A stretch of 64,000 nucleotides of DNA from Mycolicibacterium crocinum (GCF_022370635.2 NZ_CP092362.2:4898001-4962000), one strand, 5' to 3'; shown: positions 16,929-25,081, counted from the stretch's first letter. The notes: generated by a model not told the origin, from the sequence alone. Made by a program: numbers and translations.

Positions 16929-18454
16929 ACGGTCACCAACTCCCGATGGACATGGGCGAGCACCCGGGGCAGATCGTCGACCCGGCGGATCCGCTGCGAT
17001 CTGCGGGGGCCGAACACCTCCGGCAGCGGGTCGACCCGCGTCGGGCCGACGCCGACGTAGTACACCGAGACCCCAGCGTCGTTCGCCTCCTCGACGGCAT
17101 GAGCGGTGTCAGCCCATGCGTAGCGACCCTCGTAACCTTCGTCGGAGATCAGGCCATCGCCGATGACGATGAGCAGGCGCCGTTCCGAGGGCTGTGCCAG
17201 GAGCCGACTTGTCAAGTGCCGCAACGGTGCGCCGAGGCGGGTGTAACCGCCGGCCGTCAGGCCCAGCTTGCTGGGTGGCGCGAACCGTGGGTCGTCGAAG
17301 TCCTTGAGGCACCGCACCTCGACGCGGTGTCGGGTGTTGCCGGTGAAGACGAACACGCCGTGGCGCTCCCTGGCGAGGTTCATCGCCCGCGATAGCGCAT
17401 CGGCGCAGGCCAATTCGAGTCGGAAGATCCGGCCGCCCTGAGCTCCGAGAGACGAGCTGCCGTCCAGCAGCAGAGCGGTGGTGACGTCGCGGCTGACCGG
17501 CGACAACTCGCGGAAGATCCGGGGCTCGGCGGCCGCGCCGGTGGTGAGGTCGAGGTAGTGGCTGACGTACTGCTCGACGTCGACGTCGGAGCCATCTTCG
17601 AGCCGGCTTCTCATGGCCCGATGGGTGTGCTCTTCGAACCACTTCCGCAGATCGACGCTGCCGGCAATGGGCTTCCGATCCTGGCCGGGGTGGGAACGCT
17701 CCAGCACCGCAACGTGATTGGGCATGAAGCGCTTGGTCCAGGCATTCCATTCCGGATACGGGATCCCGGGCCGATGCTCGGGAGTGATGTCCGCGTCGTT
17801 GTCCTGGGGCCGGCTCGGCGGCGGCAGGTTGGAATTTCGGACGCCACCGTCCCCGCCAACCGGCACCGAGTAGGGCCGGGGCATACGTTTCTGCGTCGAT
17901 ATCCACGGCATTCGGCCGAATGTCCGGCGCAGCGTGTCGCTCAACCCGTTCGGGGCGGTGTAGGCCAGCGGTAATCCACCGAGCAACGGGTCGACGTGCA
18001 CCTGTCTGTCCCGGTGCGCCAACGCTATTGCGCGCTCGAGCATCTCGTCAGCCGTCATGTCGGCGGGCAGCATGTCGAGGTCGGGTAGCGCGCGCCGTAT
18101 GTCGACGATCAGGCCCGGCCAGCATGAGGCGATCCACCCTGATGCGACACCGGCCTCGACGAGCGTGAGCGCACGCAACTCTCGGGCCGACAGCTCGCTC
18201 AACCGATAGCCGGTTATGCGTTCCTTCGACGGCGAACATTGCAGTGCCACAGCGCAGGTGAGGATGCGGCGGGTCCACTGCGGACGAGGCGGGTAGGGAA
18301 CGTGGACGTAGTCCAGTGTCGCGTTCAGCCCGAAGCTGCGCTGCTGTCCGGTGACGAGGCGGACGCCGTCCCGACGTTGGTGGCTCAAGGCGACCGCAGT
18401 GACGGCGCAGCTGCGTTCGAGCGCCATCGCGCGGGGGTCGGACAGCTCTGTCAC
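16925..18454 (-). CDS. NorD/CbbO-type von Willebrand factor A protein
   Basis: A 509-aa protein with a C-terminal VWA domain from about residue 320. The MIDAS motif is LLLDGSSSLG (Asp-x-Ser-x-Ser), followed by DGLISDEGYEGRY near 450 and VSVYYVGVGPTR near 480. The N-terminal 300 residues are NorD-like in length and Arg-rich. GTG 18454, five bases after the microprotein stop, is the likely start; the open frame extends further but overlaps that gene. NorQ/NorD pairs form maturation machines for metalloenzymes, and this pair is embedded between two copies of a membrane protein. Confidence 0.87.
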   Translation of the reverse strand: MTELSDPRAMALERSCAVTAVALSHQRRDGVRLVTGQQRSFGLNATLDYVHVPYPPRPQWTRRILTCAVALQCSPSKERITGYRLSELSARELRALTLVEAGVASGWIASCWPGLIVDIRRALPDLDMLPADMTADEMLERAIALAHRDRQVHVDPLLGGLPLAYTAPNGLSDTLRRTFGRMPWISTQKRMPRPYSVPVGGDGGVRNSNLPPPSRPQDNDADITPEHRPGIPYPEWNAWTKRFMPNHVAVLERSHPGQDRKPIAGSVDLRKWFEEHTHRAMRSRLEDGSDVDVEQYVSHYLDLTTGAAAEPRIFRELSPVSRDVTTALLLDGSSSLGAQGGRIFRLELACADALSRAMNLARERHGVFVFTGNTRHRVEVRCLKDFDDPRFAPPSKLGLTAGGYTRLGAPLRHLTSRLLAQPSERRLLIVIGDGLISDEGYEGRYAWADTAHAVEEANDAGVSVYYVGVGPTRVDPLPEVFGPRRSQRIRRVDDLPRVLAHVHRELVTV

Positions 18455-18459
18455 GGCGC

Positions 18460-18564
18460 TCAGAAGGTGCCGATGTTGGAGAACATCCAGTACCAGAACG
18501 CGATGATCGCGATCGTGCCGCCCCACGCGCCTACGTATCGCAGGATCTCCCAGAGATATGCCAT
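18460..18564 (-). CDS. 34-aa single-span microprotein
   Basis: A 34-aa ORF whose sequence is nearly all one membrane helix (WGGTIAIIAFWYWMFSNIG). ATG 18564 has a perfect AGGAGG six bases upstream. It lies 10 bases after the paralog 1 stop and 5 bases before the VWA gene. The ideal ribosome binding site and operon position make translation likely. The aromatic-rich helix could pack against the multi-span paralogs as a small structural subunit. Confidence 0.78.
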   Translation of the reverse strand: MAYLWEILRYVGAWGGTIAIIAFWYWMFSNIGTF

Positions 18565-18574
18565 GGGTTGCCTC

Positions 18575-19270
18575 CTAGTCGGTGAAGATTTCGCGGTTGA
18601 CCGTGTGCAGATACGGGATCGCCAGAAACGGCGTGATGTAGAAGATGTCGTAAAGCCACCACCCGATGACGGGCAAAACCACACCCGCATAACGCACATC
18701 GGCGTACATGGTCATGTTGAACACGTAGCCGCACCAGATCACCACGCCCATCCAGCAGGTCACGATCATCCACTGCTGACCCCACCGCTTCATCTGCAGG
18801 AAGCCGATCGCCGCGGCGATGCGCATGGTGAACACGGTGAAGATGAGCCCGACTTCCCAGGCCTTCTCACCCGGGCCGGCCGCACCCCCGACCCACGCCT
18901 CGTTGAAGTGCCAGAAGTATCCGGCGTCGAACATGTTGCCCCAGCCGGTCAGCAGCACGCGGGCCAGCAGTGTGTGGTTGCCGACCATGTCCAGCGCCCA
19001 CCCGACAGCATTGATGGCGGCGTCGATGATCACCAGGTAACCGAGCAGCGTGACGAGCATCGGGCGCACCGACAGACCACGGCGTTGCGCCCGGCGCAGC
19101 AGCCACACTCCGCGCAGGAACAGCGGCAGGCCGAAGATGCCGAGAGCGGCCGAACCGATCAGGATGCTGCCGGAGATCAGCCACCTGTCGGCCTGGCGCT
19201 GCGCCAGCCGGGATTCCTCCATGTGCTCATCGAGTCCGCTATCCGCGGGTGTGGACGAAGCCAGGGTCAC
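18575..19270 (-). CDS. Multi-span membrane protein, paralog 1 of the NorQD-like operon
   Basis: A 231-aa protein with five to six hydrophobic segments, starting at GTG 19270. The N-terminal cytosolic part (about 25 residues, ESRLAQRQADRWL) is followed by spans; FDAGYFWHFNEAWVGG near residue 120 and NMTMYADVRYAG near 185 carry acidic and His residues within or beside the membrane. It is the first structural gene after the TetR gene, and a perfect operator palindrome sits just before its start. The function is unknown. Its duplicate is paralog 2 (15302-16003). Confidence 0.8.
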   Translation of the reverse strand: MTLASSTPADSGLDEHMEESRLAQRQADRWLISGSILIGSAALGIFGLPLFLRGVWLLRRAQRRGLSVRPMLVTLLGYLVIIDAAINAVGWALDMVGNHTLLARVLLTGWGNMFDAGYFWHFNEAWVGGAAGPGEKAWEVGLIFTVFTMRIAAAIGFLQMKRWGQQWMIVTCWMGVVIWCGYVFNMTMYADVRYAGVVLPVIGWWLYDIFYITPFLAIPYLHTVNREIFTD

Positions 19271-19273
19271 AAA

Positions 19274-19289
19274 ACTGACTATAGTCAGT
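19274..19289. promoter_or_regulatory. TetR operator, copy 1
   Basis: ACTGACTATAGTCAGT is a perfect 16-bp palindrome three bases upstream of the paralog 1 GTG and after the TetR stop. The same CTGACT-NN-AGTCAG core recurs at 19933-19946. Confidence 0.75.
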
Positions 19290-19293
19290 AAAA

Positions 19294-19896
19294 CTAGCGA
19301 GACTCAATACTGCGAAGAGTTCTCACCACGTAGTCGTCGATCATCGCGCGTTGCGCCGGCCAGTCGTGCGTGGTCGTCAACAACGCGTAGAGGCCGAGGA
19401 GGAAAAACACGGCGCTGTTGATCGGAATCACCGTCGGATCCACATGTCCACGCTGTTGGACACGCTCGATCTCCCGGGCCACCGCGACGACGACGGGGTG
19501 TTCCTTGCTTTCGTCAGCGGGGCGGGTTTGCGAAAAGTGCAATGCCAGAAAGTCTTTGAACAACAGTGCACCAAGTCGGCGCTCCAGGCCCATCACGAGG
19601 CGAACAGCCTCGTTGAGGGTCGACTCCAGATCGCGGTCCGAATCTGCCAGATAGCGGTCGAATTGCTTGGCGATACGTTCCTCTTCGCGGCGCTCCAACT
19701 CCAGGAGCACGTGTTCCTTTGTGGGGAAATGGAAGAAGAACGTACCGTGGGCGACTCCGGCGGCGGCGACGATAGCGCCGACATCGGCGGCGGCGATACC
19801 CGATCGCTTGAATTCGGCTATTGCCGCGCCCATGAGTCGTTCCCTGGTTTGGAGCCGCTTCGTCTCGCGTGCGGAAACCTTGTCTGCCACCGACAT
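19294..19896 (-). CDS. TetR-family regulator of the NorQD-like operon
   Basis: A 200-aa regulator. The HTH lies at about residues 15-60 (MGAAIAEFKRSGIAAADV, then VAHGTFFFHFPTKEHVLLELE). The C-terminal ligand domain is of no recognised subgroup. It precedes the structural genes by 23 bases on the same strand, and matching palindromes flank the gene on both sides, so it most likely represses itself and the operon and is released by a substrate-like ligand. Confidence 0.88.
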   Translation of the reverse strand: MSVADKVSARETKRLQTRERLMGAAIAEFKRSGIAAADVGAIVAAAGVAHGTFFFHFPTKEHVLLELERREEERIAKQFDRYLADSDRDLESTLNEAVRLVMGLERRLGALLFKDFLALHFSQTRPADESKEHPVVVAVAREIERVQQRGHVDPTVIPINSAVFFLLGLYALLTTTHDWPAQRAMIDDYVVRTLRSIESR

Positions 19897-19932
19897 GCAC
19901 CAACGATATCGCGCAATTTCAGCACTGAGCTG

Positions 19933-19946
19933 CTGACTGGAGTCAG
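19933..19946. promoter_or_regulatory. TetR operator, copy 2
   Basis: CTGACT-GG-AGTCAG is an inverted repeat 37 bases upstream of the TetR start, with the same half-sites and spacing as copy 1. Two matching sites around one TetR gene support autoregulation. Confidence 0.72.
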
Positions 19947-20141
19947 TTATTGACGGAGCCGAATGATTCGCCTCCGGTAACGCCCGGTGCCACGGCGCCG
20001 ATATACCCGTTGGGTTCGGATTAAGCGCTTGAAGATGTGGCGCCTACGTCGCCCGTCTCCCGTTCCCGATGTCTGCGAGAACGTGTCGCATGCGAAATAC
20101 CGGCATACGACGCAGACCCGATGACGAAGGAGTATTGAAGA

Positions 20142-20495
20142 ATGAATCTGAAGCGAATCGCCGCGAAGACCGCTCTCACCGCTGCCCTCGGCGCCGGCGT
20201 CCTCGGTGCGGCCAGCGGCATTGCCCAGGCCGATCCGCACTGGCCGTGGCCGCAGCCCCCGGGCCCGGGCGTCAATGTCAGTGTTCCCGGCAACCCGCTG
20301 CCGCCCGGACACGACGGCTTCCCGCCCCCGGGCCACCTACGGTGGATCCCGCAGGACATCGACGATGTGACGCCGCCCGCGTGGGCGCTGCCCGCTCCCC
20401 CGCCTCCGCCGTGGGCTCCGTTCGCGCCGGTCGTGTGGAACGCCAACGCGCAGGTGTGGGGCGTTCAGCTCGGCACCTCGTTCGTCGCCCTCTAG
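20142..20495 (+). CDS. Small secreted Pro-rich protein
   Basis: A 117-aa protein with a clear signal peptide (about residues 1-30, cleavage after AQADP) and a mature part rich in Pro and Trp (PHWPWPQPPGPG, PAPPPPPWAPF). AAGGAG upstream of ATG 20142 fixes the start. It resembles the many small Pro-rich exported mycobacterial proteins without known function. It stands alone, with a strong stem-loop after its stop. Confidence 0.75.
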   Translation: MNLKRIAAKTALTAALGAGVLGAASGIAQADPHWPWPQPPGPGVNVSVPGNPLPPGHDGFPPPGHLRWIPQDIDDVTPPAWALPAPPPPPWAPFAPVVWNANAQVWGVQLGTSFVAL

Positions 20496-20496
20496 A

Positions 20497-20545
20497 TCAC
20501 GCTCGCGGCGGCCGTCTCCTCCCGGGGCGGCCGCCGCTCGCGTGA
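20497..20545. terminator. Bidirectional stem-loop terminator
   Basis: TCACGC (20497-20502) and CGGCGGCCG pair with CGGCCGCCG (20528-20536) and GCGTGA, with a small internal mismatch and a loop of about 13 bases. It lies between converging genes ending at 20495 and 20553. Confidence 0.75.
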
Positions 20546-20552
20546 AAGCAGG

Positions 20553-22817
20553 CTATTCCGAAGGCAATTCGTCGGTCGGCGAGAGTTCGACCAGCAGCGA
20601 CATCCCGTGGTGCGGGATCATCTCAACCGCGAAACTGTGCAGATCGTCGACGACGGCGATCTGGTTGCCGGTGAACATGTCTCGTACGGTCGCGCCCGGC
20701 GGCAGGGTCTTGGACCGAACAGTGCCGGCAATGTCCTCGTTGGCGAAATTCAGCACTGTCAGTTGATACTGCTCGGGTTCGTCGAGTTGATGGACCATCA
20801 CCAGCATGCCGCGATGCGAGACCTCAGGGATGTCGATCTGGCGGCTGGTCGCGATGCCGTAATGCGCGCGTACCCGCAGGATCGCCTGCAACTGGCGCAG
20901 GAAGCTGGTGTCGTCGGCGAGCTGCTCCGGGATCGAGCCGTACAGGCTACGCCCACGCGGCATACCGGCATTCGATTTCGTCGCGTCGGGGTTCACACCC
21001 ATCAGGTCGTGCGCGGCACGGTGGATCCAGCGGGTGTCCCCGCCGTGCAGCAGGTCGGCGACGTCGCCCGCCGGCAAGGTGAGCATGCCGCACAGGTCCC
21101 ACCCGGACAGCGCGAACACACCCGGCTGCAGCGCATTGAACATCGCCAGCAGCAGATGCGCACGGCGAATGCGGTCGATGTCGTCGTCGATGTCGTCGAG
21201 ATCGGTGTACCCCAGCGTCGCGGCGATCACAGTCGCTGTGGTGCAAGCGATTCCGTTCGTCGTAAAGACGCGGTTGTACGGTGCCGCCGGGCCGGTCAAC
21301 GCTTCGGTGAGGTCGGCGCGGACCCGCGCGCCGAGCGCTTCGCCGGTGATCTCGTGGCCCTTGTAGGTGTAGATGTCGTCCTTGTGGCCGTTCGACCAGT
21401 GCACGAGCTCGTAGGTCAGTTCGTCGTGGTTCTGCAGCGCGTGCACCAGCGACGCCGGATCCACACCCAGCTCGATGGCGGTACGCAGTGTGAGGCGCAG
21501 GAATTCGGTGTCGGCCGTCGCCAGAGCATGGTGGTAGGCGGGCCGGTTGACGAAGTCGTAGGACAGGTCGGCGCCGGTGCCGCTGGTCTCCTTGATGTCG
21601 TCGATCGTCAGATTGAGTTCCTGGAAGGTGAAGCCGCCGAGCTTGCGCACCATGCTGCCAATGAACTGGTTGGCAGCCTGCGACAGCGGATGCCCCTCCG
21701 ACCACCCGACCGCGTCTTCCCCGGAGGTCTTCTCCGCGCCGAGGAATCCGTTGGCGTCCAAACGCAATCCGCCGGAACCGAGGTCGGTCAGCGAATGCAG
21801 GGCATCGCCGATGACCAGTCGCATGCCGGCGAATGACGGATCGAGCCAGTTGATCGAGGGCTGGCCTTCCTTGAAGTAGTGCAGGTACACCCATCGGCGC
21901 TCGACTCCGTCGATACCGACGACGGGACGGGTCACACTCCAGTTGGTTTCCTTGATGCCCTCGGCGTAGAAGATGACGCGCTGCAGTCGTCCGATGATGT
22001 AACCGGCTTTGTCGAGCCATTCCTCCGTCGCGGCGTCGACGTTGACCGAATCACGGCCCGGAGGGACGTCGGGAAGGTGCTCCCAGTCCAGCGGATCGAT
22101 GTCGATCATGTGGTAGATGCCGGGATAGTCGGCGTACTTCATCTCCGCCAGGCGGAAGTCGGCGCCCTTACCGGTGTGGCCGGGCACGATGTCATCGAGA
22201 ATCGTGCCGCCGTACCAGTTCGCGGTGCCGCACATCTGGCGGAATTCGTCTTCGGTGCCGAATGCCGGGTCGATCTGGGTGCTGATGCGGTCGAAGTGGC
22301 CGTCGACGCTGGGGGTCTGTTGCCAGCCCGAGATGCCACCGGCACGTTTGACCGGCCCGGTGTGGATGCCCTCGATGCCGATTTCGGCGAAGGCCTTCCA
22401 CATCGCCTCGTCGGCCATGGCCTTGAGAAACGACTCGTCGGGCCGGGTGATCAGCGAAAGCGGGTACGCGGTGAACCAGACCGACGCGGCGTCGACGGCG
22501 CTGCGCGGGCTGGGCGTGGCATAGGGGTTCTGCCACATCGAACCCTGCCCGGAGAACTGCTGGCTGATCTCGTTGGCGTCGGCGAGCATCGACTGCGACA
22601 GCAACCACGACACATAGGCCTGGTTGTCGGCCGTCGGTGTGCCGTCCTGGGCAATCGACCTGCGTACGAACGGGTTTCGCACACGCGGCCGGAAGCGCAG
22701 CGTTCGAGGTCGCGCGGGGTGCAGGTGCTCGTCGTACGTGATCTCGGCAGGCGCATTGCCGAGTTCACCCTCGTCGGGCGGTCCATCGTCGGGTATGGAC
22801 TCCACCGTCTGCGACAT
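20553..22817 (-). CDS. GH13-family glucosidase/trehalose-synthase-like protein
   Basis: A 754-aa alpha-amylase-superfamily enzyme. The presumed catalytic set is Asp354 (GLRLDANGFLG), Glu400 (FTFQELNL) and Asp465 in the NHDE motif (HALQNHDEL), as in trehalose synthase/maltose glucosyltransferases. An N-terminal region of about 110 residues has no obvious homology, and a beta-sandwich-like C-terminal domain follows. CAGGAG precedes ATG 22817. It is longer than TreS (about 600 aa) and lacks the usual N-terminal first conserved region, so it may be a divergent paralog with another alpha-glucan substrate. It is divergent from the PPOX gene. Confidence 0.8.
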   Translation of the reverse strand: MSQTVESIPDDGPPDEGELGNAPAEITYDEHLHPARPRTLRFRPRVRNPFVRRSIAQDGTPTADNQAYVSWLLSQSMLADANEISQQFSGQGSMWQNPYATPSPRSAVDAASVWFTAYPLSLITRPDESFLKAMADEAMWKAFAEIGIEGIHTGPVKRAGGISGWQQTPSVDGHFDRISTQIDPAFGTEDEFRQMCGTANWYGGTILDDIVPGHTGKGADFRLAEMKYADYPGIYHMIDIDPLDWEHLPDVPPGRDSVNVDAATEEWLDKAGYIIGRLQRVIFYAEGIKETNWSVTRPVVGIDGVERRWVYLHYFKEGQPSINWLDPSFAGMRLVIGDALHSLTDLGSGGLRLDANGFLGAEKTSGEDAVGWSEGHPLSQAANQFIGSMVRKLGGFTFQELNLTIDDIKETSGTGADLSYDFVNRPAYHHALATADTEFLRLTLRTAIELGVDPASLVHALQNHDELTYELVHWSNGHKDDIYTYKGHEITGEALGARVRADLTEALTGPAAPYNRVFTTNGIACTTATVIAATLGYTDLDDIDDDIDRIRRAHLLLAMFNALQPGVFALSGWDLCGMLTLPAGDVADLLHGGDTRWIHRAAHDLMGVNPDATKSNAGMPRGRSLYGSIPEQLADDTSFLRQLQAILRVRAHYGIATSRQIDIPEVSHRGMLVMVHQLDEPEQYQLTVLNFANEDIAGTVRSKTLPPGATVRDMFTGNQIAVVDDLHSFAVEMIPHHGMSLLVELSPTDELPSE

Positions 22818-22955
22818 GAGACTCCTGACCTTGTCTTGCCTACAACCTTGCCTGCCAAACCCGACGACGCGCCACTCGAGTATTGCCACCGGCGGTGCGG
22901 GTCGAAACGCTTCGCCGCTCAACAGCGCCAATAGCCGAACGGCCCGGAGCCCGCC

Positions 22956-22961
22956 TAGCCT
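22956..22961 (+). promoter_or_regulatory. Predicted -10 box of a leaderless promoter
   Basis: TAGCCT (TANNNT consensus) ends seven bases before the ATG at 22969, leaving no room for a leader. Confidence 0.5.
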
Positions 22962-22968
22962 CGACGGT

Positions 22969-23391
22969 ATGGACGAACTCTCCGACGATGTGATCGCGTT
23001 CCTCTCCGAGGGCACTCGGACGGCCAAACTGGCCTATGTCGCGGCCGACGGGAGGCCGCTGGTCGCCCCGGTGTGGTTCATCGTGGACGCCGGCGCACTC
23101 GTCTTCAACACCGGAAAGGCGACCGCGAAAGGGCGTGCGCTGAGCCGCGACCCGCGGGTGGCAATCTGCGTCGACGACCAGGAGCCGCCGTTCTCGTTCG
23201 TCCAGGTTCAGGGCACGGCGTCGTTCGGTGAAGATCCGGACGAGCTACTGGACACCGCGACCCGGATCGCGGCGCGCTATATGGGCGCCGATCGGGCCGA
23301 GGAGTTCGGCCGGCGCAACGGTGTGCCGGGTGAGCTCGTCGTGCGGGTGACGCCGACGAAGGTGATCAAGGCCTTCGACGTCGCGGACTGA
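22969..23391 (+). CDS. PPOX-class F420/FMN-dependent oxidoreductase
   Basis: A 140-aa split-barrel protein of the pyridoxamine-phosphate-oxidase-like superfamily. The motifs are RTAKLAYVAADGRPLVAPVWF at the N-terminus and NTGKATAKGRALSRDPRVAICVDD in the middle. In mycobacteria this family often binds F420 and reduces biliverdin, quinones or fatty acids. The likely leaderless start is ATG 22969; the open frame extends far upstream but runs into the divergent gene. Its stop is one base from the converging DUF5313 gene. Confidence 0.85.
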   Translation: MDELSDDVIAFLSEGTRTAKLAYVAADGRPLVAPVWFIVDAGALVFNTGKATAKGRALSRDPRVAICVDDQEPPFSFVQVQGTASFGEDPDELLDTATRIAARYMGADRAEEFGRRNGVPGELVVRVTPTKVIKAFDVAD

Positions 23392-23392
23392 C

Positions 23393-23824
23393 CTAGAAGA
23401 ACGGGTTGCTGTTCTTCTGGTGTTCGGCGTCCTGCGGGCGTGGACCGAACCGCGCGATGTAGTCCTGCTCGATTCGCGCGTTCTTCTGCCGTTTCTCCAC
23501 GTCGACGAGGTTCGGGTCCAGTCCGTGCACGGCAAGGCGATGGCGACGCCAAACTTTGTTCAGGGCAAGTGAAATCGCCAGCGTCCACAAGTAGATCGGC
23601 ACCGTCATCTCGGCGTGCACGTAAACCGCGTTCTGCTCGACCGGCAACAGCCAGAACGGCGCCAGAATGATGAACGGCGGGATTGCCGCCTTAAGCATGA
23701 ACCGTTTGACGGCACCGGGTCCCGCAAGGTCGTTGGCGACCCAGTCCCGCATGGATGCGGGCAGCCGTCGGAACCCGTACGAGTACATGATGAGTTGGCC
23801 CAGATTGGGCCGATCGGCGGACGT
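23393..23824 (-). CDS. DUF5313 membrane protein with apparent ACG start
   Basis: A protein of up to 143 aa with two membrane spans (about residues 48-66 and 80-95). The segment RPNLGQLIMYSYGFRRLPASMRDWV matches the conserved start of DUF5313 proteins. That segment begins upstream of the only in-frame ATG (23788), which has no ribosome binding site. Between the upstream in-frame TGA and this ATG there is no ATG, GTG or TTG. An ACG at 23824 sits five bases after AGGAGG and would give the family-like N-terminus TSADRPN. I therefore mark ACG as the likely start; ATG 23788 gives 131 aa. Confidence 0.7.
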   Translation of the reverse strand, partial: TSADRPNLGQLIMYSYGFRRLPASMRDWVANDLAGPGAVKRFMLKAAIPPFIILAPFWLLPVEQNAVYVHAEMTVPIYLWTLAISLALNKVWRRHRLAVHGLDPNLVDVEKRQKNARIEQDYIARFGPRPQDAEHQKNSNPFF

Positions 23825-23889
23825 GGCAGCCTCCTCGGTAGCGGGATCTCACCCCGTACCTTACTCGCCGTCGTCGGCGACAATTTCGG

Positions 23890-23962
23890 TGGAGCTAAGG
23901 GGAATCGAACCCCTGACCTTCTCGATGCGAACGAGACGCGCTACCAACTGCGCTATAGCCCC
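23890..23962 (-). tRNA. tRNA-Ala (anticodon CGC)
   Basis: A 73-nt cloverleaf on the minus strand: acceptor GGGGCTA/TAGCTCC with discriminator A, D-arm GCGC-AGTTGGTA-GCGC, anticodon arm TCTCG-TTCGCAT-CGAGA (anticodon CGC), T-arm AGGGG-TTCGATT-CCCCT. CCA is not encoded. The Ala identity pair G3-U70 is present. Confidence 0.96.
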
Positions 23963-24013
23963 TTGGTCGCTAGCAGGCTACCAGTCCGAGCCCGGCTTGC
24001 CGAAACCGGCGAC

Positions 24014-25081
24014 CTACTGGCCGGCCGCCCGCGGCAGGTCGAAGTGGCGCGCGAACGCGACCTCGTCGAGGTGCTCGAAGATCGGGTCCTCGTCGTCGAT
24101 ATCCAGCACGGCGGCACCCGGGCGGCGCAGCCGCGACGGCACGACGTCAAACTCGCGATCCTCGGTGTTCTCCACGCCCAGCCGCGAGCGCGCCATCCGC
24201 TGCTGTCGGCGCCGGCGCACCTGCTCCTCGATCCGGGTCTGACGGCGCAGGTAACCCAGGTACAGCACCGTGACCGCACCGGCGCTGCCGGTGGCCCACC
24301 ACAGATCCGAGCTGACCGTGAACGACAGCACCGCGGTGATGACCATGATCGCGGCCATCACCATCAGCACCCGCTTGCGGAAGCGATACTTGCGCGCGCT
24401 GACCGCTGCGGCCGTCGTCGACTCCGAACGCCGCTGCCGGCTCGCCCGCGGAGTGACGGTCGTCGCGGGCTCCTCCTCGGCTTCCAGACCCGAAGTGTCC
24501 TCGATGGTTTCGTATTCGTCGGCCGTGCCGTCCTGCGGCTCGTCCTCGGCAATCGCCTGGAACTGATCGGTGTCATCGGACTCGGCCGGGGTGTCGGCCT
24601 CGTCGGCTTCGGCATCGTCGCTCTCGGCGACGGGCGCCTCGACAACCGGCTCCTCGACCACCGGGGCCGGGGGCTCGTCGAACAGGCTCGGCTGGACATC
24701 GGCGCTGCGCGCGGTGCCACCGACCGGCAGCGCGCCGGAGTCCTCGTCGACGACATCGACGTCGAGGTAGTCGGGCTCGGCTTCCTCGGTCACCGCGGCC
24801 ACCACGACCACCGAACGGGTCCGCGAGGGCTGCTCGTCGGAGTCCAGCTCATCGAACTGGTCTTCCTCCGGCTGCCAGTCCGGGTCGTGCCGATGACCGG
24901 CCGACGGACCGCTGCGCTTGAACCGCCGCGATTTGTCGTCGCCGTTGAGCACCCGGGTGGCAAGCGCGACGTCACTGGTGCGGCGGACGTTGTCCCGCTT
25001 GCTGATGAGCATCGGCACCAAGACGAACAACCACAACACCACGAGCGAAATCCAGAGCAATGACTGGGGGATGCTTGGCAT
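24014..25081 (-). CDS. sepX: Divisome protein SepX/GlpR (Rv0996 type)
   Basis: A 355-aa membrane protein: an N-terminal span (about residues 7-25), a long acidic low-complexity cytosolic middle rich in Asp/Glu/Pro/Ala (about 45-215), an Arg-rich patch, two adjacent spans (about 235-280), and an Arg-rich C-terminal domain ending in HLDEVAFARHFDLPR. This layout and its place next to rimJ-moeA-galU match the actinobacterial SepX/GlpR family, a division-associated membrane protein characterised in Streptomyces. ATG 25081. It lies 145 bases after rimJ and probably has its own promoter. Confidence 0.82.
   Translation of the reverse strand: MPSIPQSLLWISLVVLWLFVLVPMLISKRDNVRRTSDVALATRVLNGDDKSRRFKRSGPSAGHRHDPDWQPEEDQFDELDSDEQPSRTRSVVVVAAVTEEAEPDYLDVDVVDEDSGALPVGGTARSADVQPSLFDEPPAPVVEEPVVEAPVAESDDAEADEADTPAESDDTDQFQAIAEDEPQDGTADEYETIEDTSGLEAEEEPATTVTPRASRQRRSESTTAAAVSARKYRFRKRVLMVMAAIMVITAVLSFTVSSDLWWATGSAGAVTVLYLGYLRRQTRIEEQVRRRRQQRMARSRLGVENTEDREFDVVPSRLRRPGAAVLDIDDEDPIFEHLDEVAFARHFDLPRAAGQ

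Noticed and set aside
14878..19270. A nitric oxide reductase or pMMO/AMO operon
   Set aside because: NorQ/NorD-like proteins are present, but no NorB (about 450 aa with heme ligands), no CxxCH cytochrome, and the paralogs do not resemble PmoA, PmoB, PmoC or AmoC as I know them.
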